A stretch of 15,530 bases of DNA from JANNMJ01 sp031397815 (GTDB lineage: Bacteria > Bacteroidota > Bacteroidia > Cytophagales > Hymenobacteraceae): NCBI GenBank assembly GCA_031397815.1, contig JANNMJ010000156.1, positions 1 through 15,530 on the forward strand, written 5' to 3'. The notes beneath the pieces are model-generated. The model saw only the letters and a list, made by a program, of their open reading frames with translations, was not told the DNA's origin and searched no databases. The translations under genes were made by a program, and so were the position numbers. Numbering within the stretch: the first letter of the stretch is position 1; each line of letters starts with the position of its first letter. This document shows, piece by piece, positions 1 to 6,961 of this stretch.

Positions 1-155
1 ACGTCGAGGGAGAAGCGCAGCGAATCGGCCAGCGGGGGCAGGAACTGGAAGGAGGCGGCTGGGGTGGAGGGCGGCAGGGCGCAGTAGTTGACGGTGGCAG
101 CGGGGGCGGAGACGCCGGTGTAAAGGCCGCGCCACGTATCGACGTTGAAGCGGGG
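1..155. repeat. Near-identical direct repeat, left copy (partner at 1874-2028)
   Basis: Bases 1-155 match 1874-2028 with three differences by eye (at 57, 60 and 99 of the left copy). Identity collapses immediately after base 155. The repeat encodes the part of both paralogues just before the PKD domain. The window starts inside it, so its true length to the left is unknown. Confidence 0.95.
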
Positions 156-1349
156 AAAATCGACTCCCCATACTCCGAAAAGCCGCAATGTGCCTATGGG
201 ATCATTGTCCATAAGCAAATGCGAGGCTACGACAGCAACGTTAGCTTGGCTTGGTAAATCAAATGACCAGTGTATCGTTGGTGTTCCACCACCAACTGAG
301 GGAGGAACGATTTCGTAAATCCTGCGGGGATTGAGGCCGATCAATAGATAATGACCGTTAGCAAGTTCTGTGGCATCAAGTAAGTATGCCCCGTTGTCGT
401 TATTGCCTGTTGGTACAGCAAGCGTATATCGCCACTGCTCCTGCCAATTGTCGTCAAGCTTGATCAATACAGCACGTTGAGGAGTAGCGAAAGGCGGAAT
501 TGAGTTGCGCCCAATGATCAGCAGACCACCGTCGGTGGTGGCAATCAGGCGGTCGCCGATGTCGTACCCCGTATCACTCAGATAAACGCAGCCGAGCGAA
601 TCCCCGGCGGGCGAGAGTTTGAGGATTTTGAAGTCATAGCCGTAATAAGCATTTACGCTGCCGCTCTGCCGCCACAGATCGTGGGTGAGCCACGCGTAAG
701 AACCGTCGGGTAAGGCCACCACTTCCGGCCCGTCGCTTTGTAATGACGAAGTACGTTGCCAACGAATATGTCCGGCGCCGTCTAAGCGGGTGACGGCTGC
801 CCGGCCGCCCCGACCAAACTTGCTATCGGGTGCCAGCAAGCCATTGGGCAAAGACAGTAAGCGTTTGCGTTCTACGCTACTTGCTTTTCCCGGCAGCCAG
901 CGGTGCCAGCGCATCTGTCCTAATGAATCGAACCTGCATATCTGGAACCGATACTCCTGCGCCGAATCGTATCCGATGCTGATGCCATAGCCTTCGCCCT
1001 CAGAAGCAGCTACTGCGTTCCGGATAGCTAGTGATTGACGAGTAGAATCGTTAACCAAGGTTTCACGCACGATGTTGCCAGCCGCATCGGTTACAAGAAA
1101 ATACGATTGATAGTCCTCTGTATTAGGGGTAGGCGTTTGGGGCGCCCATGCCCCAACACTCATATACCGACTCGAACTCAGACGGAGCGTGCTTGATATA
1201 GACTCCGTGAAGGAAGCTGTTCCATAGAACCGGCTCCACTGCTGCACCAGTTGCGCCATAGCGAGGTTGGGGCCAATTAAGGCTCCAATAAACCCTACGC
1301 TGGCCAGCAGCCAGCGCAGGGTTTGGAGGCGAGGGAATCGCGTTTTCAT
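1..1349 (-). CDS. T9SS cargo-type propeller protein, paralogue 2 (3' end cut by window edge)
   Basis: Reading the minus strand from the ATG at 1349 gives an open frame of 449 codons with no stop before base 1, so the gene is partial only because the window ends. The first 32 residues form a signal peptide (basic n-region MKTR, hydrophobic core, cleavage after AMA before Q33). The mature part follows the 609-residue neighbour at 1393-3222 closely, including the segment with repeated DGG...G and KLD...W motifs typical of propeller-like secreted proteins. It stops just before the point where the neighbour has its PKD domain, so a PKD domain and T9SS sorting domain are expected beyond the edge but are not seen. 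It lies 43 bases downstream of its paralogue on the same strand, so co-transcription and tandem duplication are likely. Function is unknown; surface display or release through T9SS is inferred. Confidence 0.85.
   Translation of the reverse strand, partial: MKTRFPRLQTLRWLLASVGFIGALIGPNLAMAQLVQQWSRFYGTASFTESISSTLRLSSSRYMSVGAWAPQTPTPNTEDYQSYFLVTDAAGNIVRETLVNDSTRQSLAIRNAVAASEGEGYGISIGYDSAQEYRFQICRFDSLGQMRWHRWLPGKASSVERKRLLSLPNGLLAPDSKFGRGGRAAVTRLDGAGHIRWQRTSSLQSDGPEVVALPDGSYAWLTHDLWRQSGSVNAYYGYDFKILKLSPAGDSLGCVYLSDTGYDIGDRLIATTDGGLLIIGRNSIPPFATPQRAVLIKLDDNWQEQWRYTLAVPTGNNDNGAYLLDATELANGHYLLIGLNPRRIYEIVPPSVGGGTPTIHWSFDLPSQANVAVVASHLLMDNDPIGTLRLFGVWGVDFPRFNVDTWRGLYTGVSAPAATVNYCALPPSTPAASFQFLPPLADSLRFSLD
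1282..1349. repeat. 68-base signal-peptide repeat, left copy (partner at 3155-3222)
   Basis: The first 68 bases of the coding strand of the partial paralogue match 3155-3222 with two differences (AGG against AAA near the start codon). It covers most of the signal peptide, and divergence starts immediately beyond it. Confidence 0.95.
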
Positions 1350-1392
1350 AGAGACGAACAGCAGGGTCATAAAGCGGCTGAAAAATTACCCC

Positions 1393-3222
1393 CTACCACC
1401 GCACCAGCTTCTTACTCACCGTGCTTCCATCGGGCCACGTGAGGCGCAGCCAATACACGCCCGGCGGCTGCTGGCTCAGGTCAAGGCGGGTTTGGGGGGA
1501 TTCGGCGGGGAGCTGGCTGAGCACCCGGCCGAGGGCATCGCAGATGGTGAGGTGGGCGCCGGGTGGGGCGTCGTCGGCGTCGGCGTCGGGGAGGCGGAGG
1601 GTGAAACGGCCGTCGGCGCTGGGGTTGGGGAAGACGGCGAGGGCGGCGGCGCGGGCGCGCTCTTCGGCCAGGGCGGTGAGGGGGCCGAAGGGGAACAGGT
1701 CAAGTGAGGTGGCGCAGAAGAGGTTGTTGGTGACGGTGCAGCGCACGCGCACGGGGGTGCGGGAGGCGAAGCGGTGGGTGACGGCGCGGCCGGAATCGGC
1801 GGGGGTGCCGTCGCCCCAGTCCCAGTCGATGCGACTGATTTCGGCGTAGCGGGGGCCGGGGGTGGTGGCGGCCACGTCGAGGGAGAAGCGCAGCGAATCG
1901 GCCAGCGGGGGCAGGAACTGGAAGGAGGCCGCCGGGGTGGAGGGCGGCAGGGCGCAGTAGTTGACGGTGGCGGCGGGGGCGGAGACGCCGGTGTAAAGGC
2001 CGCGCCACGTATCGACGTTGAAGCGGGGCGAATAAGTAACCCAGCCGCCAAAGAGCCGGAGAGTTCCAGCCGGGTCATTATCGAGCACTAGGTGAGTGGC
2101 AGCAACTGTTTCCCCGCCTTGAGTAGGCAAGGGTAACGACCAAACTAGGCTCGCGGTGCTACTGCCGGAAGTAGGGGGAGCGATTTCTAGTATTTTATTT
2201 GGCGCGCTTGTCAGTAGCAGATAATGTCCATTGGCCAACTCCTCCGCATCGAACAAGCGAGCGCCATCATCATTATTCCCATTCGGTACCACTAGGGTGT
2301 ACCGCCACTGCTCCTGCCAATTGGCGTCAAGCTTGATCACTACAGCCCGTTGGGGTATAGCAAAAGGCGGAATCGAGTTGCGGCCAATGAGCAGTAGCCC
2401 GCCATCGGTAGTGGCAATCAAGCGGTCGCCGATGTCGTACCCCGTATCATTCAGGTACACGCAACCGAGCGAATCCCCGGCGGGGGAAAGCTTGAGGAGT
2501 TTAAAGTCGTAGCCATAGTAAATATTTACCGGCCCGGTTTGCCGCCAGATATCGGTGGTCAGCCAAGCATAGGAGCCGTCAGGCAAAGGGACAACTTCCG
2601 GTCCGTCGCTTTGCCTTGAGGAAGTGCGCTGCCACCGCAAGTGTCCGGCACCGTCCAAGCGGGTGACGGCTGCGCGTCCACCCCGGCCAAACTTGCTATC
2701 TGGCGCTAATACGCCGTTGGGCAGCGCCAGCAGACGTTTGTTTTCGACGCTGCTCAGCTTGCCCGGCAGCCAGCGGTGCCATCGCATCTGTCCAAGCGAA
2801 TCAAAGCGGCAGACCTGATAGCGGTACTGTTGGGCGGAGTCATAGCCGATACCGATGCCATAGCCTTCTCCTAGGCTAGCTGTTACTATGTGGAGCAGTC
2901 CGAGCGATTGGCGGGTAGAATCGTTAACTAAAATTTCCTGTACGATAGCCCCTGTGGTATCGGTCACGAGAAAATATGACTGATAATCTTCGGGATCCGG
3001 AATACGATTCTGTAAGGCCCAAGCCCCCGCACTTATAAATCGATTTGGACCTAAGCGGAGCGTTGTCGCAATAGTCTCGGTCAATGCTGGTGTCCCGTAG
3101 AATCGGCTCCACTGCTGTACTAGTTGCGCTGTAGCGGCCTTAGGTCCAATGGTTGCTCCAATAAACCCTACGCTGGCCAGCAGCCAGCGCAGGGTTTGGA
3201 GGCGAAAGAATCGCGTTTTCAT
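1393..3222 (-). CDS. T9SS cargo protein with propeller-like repeats, PKD domain and C-terminal sorting domain
   Basis: The 609-residue protein has a signal peptide (residues 1-32, MKTRFFR start, cleavage after ATA). Residues of about 40-420 carry repeated ...DGG..L.G... and ...KLD..W...W strands like those of delta-60/PQQ-type propellers. A PKD-like domain follows at about 440-515 (WDWGDGTP, then HRFASRTPVRV). The last 84 residues are a type A T9SS sorting domain (FPNPSADGRFTL, DALGRVL, LPPGVYWLRL-like core, KKLVRW end). Proteins of this kind cross the outer membrane by T9SS and are anchored or released after removal of the sorting domain. It starts 9 bases after the stop of the 1137-residue gene, so one operon is likely. 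The 3' third is far more GC-rich than the middle. No enzymatic motif was recognised; binding or adhesion is a guess. Confidence 0.9.
   Translation of the reverse strand: MKTRFFRLQTLRWLLASVGFIGATIGPKAATAQLVQQWSRFYGTPALTETIATTLRLGPNRFISAGAWALQNRIPDPEDYQSYFLVTDTTGAIVQEILVNDSTRQSLGLLHIVTASLGEGYGIGIGYDSAQQYRYQVCRFDSLGQMRWHRWLPGKLSSVENKRLLALPNGVLAPDSKFGRGGRAAVTRLDGAGHLRWQRTSSRQSDGPEVVPLPDGSYAWLTTDIWRQTGPVNIYYGYDFKLLKLSPAGDSLGCVYLNDTGYDIGDRLIATTDGGLLLIGRNSIPPFAIPQRAVVIKLDANWQEQWRYTLVVPNGNNDDGARLFDAEELANGHYLLLTSAPNKILEIAPPTSGSSTASLVWSLPLPTQGGETVAATHLVLDNDPAGTLRLFGGWVTYSPRFNVDTWRGLYTGVSAPAATVNYCALPPSTPAASFQFLPPLADSLRFSLDVAATTPGPRYAEISRIDWDWGDGTPADSGRAVTHRFASRTPVRVRCTVTNNLFCATSLDLFPFGPLTALAEERARAAALAVFPNPSADGRFTLRLPDADADDAPPGAHLTICDALGRVLSQLPAESPQTRLDLSQQPPGVYWLRLTWPDGSTVSKKLVRW
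1874..2028. repeat. Near-identical direct repeat, right copy (partner at 1-155)
   Basis: This is the second copy of the 155-base GC-rich repeat, inside the complete paralogue at codons of about 399-450. It ends at the sequence cggg followed by a divergent stretch in both copies. The right copy continues without a break into the PKD and sorting-domain coding region at 1393-1873. Confidence 0.95.
3155..3222. repeat. 68-base signal-peptide repeat, right copy (partner at 1282-1349)
   Basis: This is the second copy of the start-proximal repeat, in the complete paralogue. Together with the 155-base repeat it makes the two tandem genes alike at their ends and different in the middle. Confidence 0.95.
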
Positions 3223-3231
3223 ACTTAAAAG

Positions 3232-6200
3232 CTACCGGCTGATGAGTAGGCGCCGAGTGGCCACAGTTACTCCATCGGCTATTACGGAGTAGACGTACAC
3301 GCCCGGCTGAAGTCCAGTAGCAGATAGTTGAACTGCTGGGGCTTTTACATCCAGCGTGAGGTGTTTCATCACTTGGCCTGTTAGCACATCGCGCACTATA
3401 AGTTCGGCGTGGAGAGTATTTGACAACTGATACGCAATCGTCGTCTCATCAGAAAAAGGGTTCGGATTATTCTGGCTAACCGTTACCACAGAAGGTAGCA
3501 CAACCGTTGGTGACGCATTAACTCCCCGTAAAGGATTGAACCCGGCGTTCGTGATTAGGTCTTGACGGGTGCAGGAGAAAGCGTCTTTATATAGAATGTC
3601 GCTATAAGATCCCGGGGAATTTGGGTTAGCCCGTCCTTCCACATCCACATTCACACTTTTTGTCTGAATCTCCGTTTTGAAGTTAATTGGGTAAATCGCT
3701 GCCGGGTCAGTGGGGTCCAACTCCTTGAAAGCCGTATACACCGGCAACGTATTAACATTCTCATTGTAAATGAACCGGGTGTTGAAAAGCGCGCTCGGTT
3801 CGATGAGGAAACGGTTTTTCATCATCGTCGTGTAGCGGGTAGTGGAGCCGGGGTCGTCGAGGAGCACTTGGGTTTGGGCCGTGAGGTGGAGAGCATTCAT
3901 CCGGCCGGGCGCGGTGGTGGAAGACCGCACGAACGAGTTGCACCGCAACCACACGATGGGCGTGGTGCTGCCGCTCGCCGGGCCGTCGTTACTGACGAGG
4001 ATACCATCGGAGCAGTGGCGGAAATCGTTGGCGCCAATTTCGGCTACTGCCGTAGCGTATCGCGGAACCAGCTTCACCCCCGTTTTCAGGTTCACGAACG
4101 TGTTATCGAGCACCCGGTAGGCAGCTTGGCCCGGCTCCAGCCACAGGCCCATCGGGGCAAAAGCCCCCACCGATTGCAACGACGCCACCGACTGGTATTG
4201 CTCAAACGTATTGCGCGCCACCACATTTGCCATCCCGCTTTCGCCCGTTGTGGCATCCGCCACCCACACGCCCACCGCCTGCTGCGCAAGCGCCGACAGG
4301 TTGAGATTCGCGATTGTGGCGTCGGCGCACGCGGGGCGTAAGTTTCGATTCGGTAACGAAAAATGGTTATCGGTGAGGGTATGGCCACCCCGGGAACTTT
4401 GCAGCAGAATACCCGCCAAAACGCACGCAAACCGGTTGCCGCCATCGGGGGCGCCCACCTGCACGCGGCCGGTGGGGGCACCTACGGGGCTAATGCTGTG
4501 TAAGCCGATCAGGGTTTGCCGAAACCGGTTACCCGTAATGGGGCATTCGGTTACATCCCAGCGCCCCGTCACGACGTTAATTATCGAAACTTGTCCTTGC
4601 CGGGCGTGGGGGGCCTTGAACAAGAGCGAATCGGACCAAAAATCACAGTCTTTTATGTACCCTCTTCCGTTCTTGACCGGCTGAATGGGATTGGAAGAGC
4701 TGGCCGTATCGTAATTGAGCACCACGCCTTCCAGATTGTGCGCAAACTCGGTGTGTGCAATGTGCCACGGCGTGACGCCGGGGGCCGCAATCTGTATTCC
4801 TAGCGAAGCGTGCAGAATATGGTTATACCGGGTGGGAAGGGCATCGGTGTCGTCGGCGTCAGGGTCAGAGGGACTACCGATGGGGGACGCTTCCAAACGG
4901 ATGCCCCGGCTCAGGTTCGTTACCCGGATACCGTGCCACATCTCTTCACACGCCGCCGTAAGCGTAGCCCCGGCAATGGTCAGATGCGCACCCTGCCCGA
5001 CAATCAAGCGGCTTTTATTGCCATCAAATAATAAGACGCATCCTGAGGGTAGCACGAAATCGTCGGTTTCCAACTCCAATTCCACATCAGCCGGAATGTA
5101 GTAGCGGGTGTTCGGCTGGAAAATGTTCTGCGTAAGCGGCCCGTTCTGGATGTAGGGCGTTAGGTCGACATCAAAACCTTGCGACAATTCACACCCGACC
5201 ATCCGCACGGTGGCCGTATCAGAGCTGGTACAGCCCGTGGCTGGGTCGGTGTAGGTATAGACAGCGCTGAAGGCTCCGGCTGGCGTACGCGGTTGGATAT
5301 AGCCCGACGGCGTCAGGATTAAGCCACCGCCGAGGCTGGTCCATGTGCCACCGGTGGGGGTGCCGGTCAGGCGGGGGCGGGGCGTTTGGCCAACCCCAAA
5401 CGTGTAGGGGCCACCGGCATCGGCCATCGTATAAGGCAACCGTTGGACGAGCGCATCGCTGACGGCTTGGTAATACGTGGTGGGGTCGAGGGGGTTATAC
5501 GTCCGGTCGGGGTGTGGTACCCGCACTACCATAGTATACAAGCCGCTCGGAGCGGTCGGCGGCACGAGGTACGCCGTGAGGGTCGTGCTGACCTGAAGCG
5601 GCGTAGCGATGGCGGGGTCGGCGCCGGGGGCAAACCACAGGTATACGGCGCCACTACTGCCGGGCAGGGCGCAGCCGTCGCCGAGGATTACAGTGCCGCA
5701 GGTAACGGCTACGTTGGGTCCGGCCGTGGGGAAAAGCCGCAGTTGGACGTCTTCGATAAAATAATAGGCTTCGCGTGCGAAACCAGTATAATAAGGATGA
5801 GGAGGGAACGGCGACGCCGTAAATGCACAAGCGCTATCAGGTAAGAAACAACCGACGATTACCCCCGATACCTGTCCACGCGGTGCCCTCATACAACCCG
5901 CCGTGCGCGACCAACCACTACTGTCATTCAGGTGGCCATCGTTACGGGTGATTTGTGGTACAAGCCGACGGCCATTGTTGCCACGCATTACACCAGTTGA
6001 AACGGTATTGCCACCGCTATAGAAGCGAACATCGTTTTGAAGATCACCGAGCCATAAACCGAGCGAAGGAACCACCTTGCCAGCTAATTCGGCTGGTCGG
6101 GAATAAAACTCAGCATAATAATCTCCGGATGCAATACTGTCATCAAAAATCTGAGCCACATACTCGCGATATTCCGGGTTGCCGGGATAGGCTCCTGCTG

Positions 6201-6645
6201 GAAAAGCGGCAATACCCGCATAGCCACCACCGGAGTGCGATTGTCCGTAACGCGCACGCCGTGTCATAAAATTGAGGGGCACCCCCATATTGAGAAATCC
6301 ACCAATAAAATTGGTGTCGAGCGGCGCCCCTTGTTTAAAGTAATCACTCGATGTTCCGTTTGGGCTCCACCAGTAACGAGCGTCTCCAGTGCTATTATAC
6401 GTGGCAATATTTCTCCACGTTTTCGTGACCGTGCCGTTCTCAAAGTCAGCGTTAGAGGTCCAACTTTGACAAGGCGCCGTAGGCAGGGGAGTGTATTCAA
6501 AATCCCAAGTCAACCGCTGTCCGGGAGGTGACACGATGATGGAATGATTAGTGGCAGAGTTCAAAAAAGTAGGTGAAGTCTGCCCCAAGCTGCAAAAACT
6601 AAGAAAAAAGCTACTCATCGTGCCGAGCACCATCAACATGGCCAT
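3232..6645 (-). CDS. Large T9SS cargo protein with parallel beta-helix; N-terminus probably mis-framed
   Basis: This 1137-residue protein appears to be a modular surface protein. Residues of about 55-300 contain a Bacteroidota N-terminal module marked by WWSPNGTSSDYF, GGYAG and YREYVAQ. About 300-400 look Ig-like, and about 405-480 is a repeat with TGTPTGGTW and YTYTDPATGC, common in gliding or adhesin proteins. About 530-915 is a parallel beta-helix with many short N-x-F and G-I/V-x-L turns. The last 82 residues are a T9SS sorting domain (NNPNPFSDETTI, LQPGVYVYSV, RRLLISR). The ATG at 6645 gives a hydrophobic leader (MAMLMVLGTMSSFF) with no positive charge, which is odd for a Sec signal. The same frame continues upstream through an arginine-rich stretch to a ten-base homopolymer at 6687-6696, and a one-base change there would join it to an ATG at 6718. 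It heads the minus-strand operon. Polysaccharide binding or cleavage, or adhesion, is possible; no catalytic residues were recognised. Confidence 0.88.
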   Translation of the reverse strand: MAMLMVLGTMSSFFLSFCSLGQTSPTFLNSATNHSIIVSPPGQRLTWDFEYTPLPTAPCQSWTSNADFENGTVTKTWRNIATYNSTGDARYWWSPNGTSSDYFKQGAPLDTNFIGGFLNMGVPLNFMTRRARYGQSHSGGGYAGIAAFPAGAYPGNPEYREYVAQIFDDSIASGDYYAEFYSRPAELAGKVVPSLGLWLGDLQNDVRFYSGGNTVSTGVMRGNNGRRLVPQITRNDGHLNDSSGWSRTAGCMRAPRGQVSGVIVGCFLPDSACAFTASPFPPHPYYTGFAREAYYFIEDVQLRLFPTAGPNVAVTCGTVILGDGCALPGSSGAVYLWFAPGADPAIATPLQVSTTLTAYLVPPTAPSGLYTMVVRVPHPDRTYNPLDPTTYYQAVSDALVQRLPYTMADAGGPYTFGVGQTPRPRLTGTPTGGTWTSLGGGLILTPSGYIQPRTPAGAFSAVYTYTDPATGCTSSDTATVRMVGCELSQGFDVDLTPYIQNGPLTQNIFQPNTRYYIPADVELELETDDFVLPSGCVLLFDGNKSRLIVGQGAHLTIAGATLTAACEEMWHGIRVTNLSRGIRLEASPIGSPSDPDADDTDALPTRYNHILHASLGIQIAAPGVTPWHIAHTEFAHNLEGVVLNYDTASSSNPIQPVKNGRGYIKDCDFWSDSLLFKAPHARQGQVSIINVVTGRWDVTECPITGNRFRQTLIGLHSISPVGAPTGRVQVGAPDGGNRFACVLAGILLQSSRGGHTLTDNHFSLPNRNLRPACADATIANLNLSALAQQAVGVWVADATTGESGMANVVARNTFEQYQSVASLQSVGAFAPMGLWLEPGQAAYRVLDNTFVNLKTGVKLVPRYATAVAEIGANDFRHCSDGILVSNDGPASGSTTPIVWLRCNSFVRSSTTAPGRMNALHLTAQTQVLLDDPGSTTRYTTMMKNRFLIEPSALFNTRFIYNENVNTLPVYTAFKELDPTDPAAIYPINFKTEIQTKSVNVDVEGRANPNSPGSYSDILYKDAFSCTRQDLITNAGFNPLRGVNASPTVVLPSVVTVSQNNPNPFSDETTIAYQLSNTLHAELIVRDVLTGQVMKHLTLDVKAPAVQLSATGLQPGVYVYSVIADGVTVATRRLLISR

Positions 6646-6686
6646 CGGCCTCCGCCACGCGTTTCTTCGTGAAATACCACGAAATC

Positions 6687-6696
6687 GGGGGGGGGG
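6687..6696. repeat. Homopolymer G10 (C10 on the coding strand) at the 5' end of the 1137-residue gene
   Basis: Ten consecutive Gs occur 42 bases upstream of the ATG at 6645. On the minus strand, ATG 6718 reads into the tract. With nine or twelve Cs it would continue in the frame of the large protein, while with the ten written here it shifts to another frame and reaches a stop soon after. The tract is either a miscounted homopolymer or a slippage switch. Confidence 0.8.
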
Positions 6697-6915
6697 TACA
6701 AATCTTCAATGCGTTCATCGTTAAAAAAGAGGTAAATGGTGGGCAATAAGCCGTTTGGCTCTATAAGAATAGGCATTGGTTGCCAAATACCGCCGCAACC
6801 CGCGTCCTGCCGCCCAGACGGAAGCCACCGCCCAATAGCTGCCCATCCCCACCCCACAAAACCCCGCCCGCCCCATTCCCACCCCCAGCCGTGCAACGTG
6901 CGGGGGTTCGCGGGC

Positions 6916-6923
6916 TACTTTTG
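6916..6923 (+). promoter_or_regulatory. Bacteroidota -7 element TACTTTTG for the S9 peptidase gene
   Basis: TACTTTTG matches the Bacteroidota -7 consensus TAnnTTTG exactly. Transcription would begin at about 6928-6931, which leaves the ATG at 6926 outside the mRNA and supports the ATG at 6962 as the start, with a leader of about 30 bases. No clear -33 TTG was seen upstream in the GC-rich sequence. Confidence 0.6.
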
Positions 6924-6961
6924 GGATGCGAGCCGACCTACCGGCTTGCCGACCCATTTTT

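Larger units (their letters stand above)
6646..6925. other. Divergent intergenic region with poly-G tract
   Basis: These 280 bases separate the minus-strand T9SS operon from the plus-strand S9 peptidase and must hold both 5' regions. The run of ten Gs at 6687-6696 is the clearest feature. On the minus strand an ATG lies at 6718, preceded by a T-rich stretch (6721-6731) instead of a Shine-Dalgarno sequence, as is usual in Bacteroidota. I found no exact TAnnTTTG box for the minus operon. The segment 6800-6905 is C-rich on the plus strand and shows no convincing gene. Confidence 0.7.

Noticed and set aside
1..1349. The left paralogue as a pseudogene
   Set aside because: The frame is fully open from ATG to the window edge with an intact signal peptide. 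It is truncated by the window, not by mutation.
1476..2078. A 200-codon Pro/Ser/Ala-rich frame on the minus strand
   Set aside because: It is an out-of-frame reading of the GC-rich 3' part of the 609-residue T9SS gene. The extreme composition follows from base bias, not from coding.
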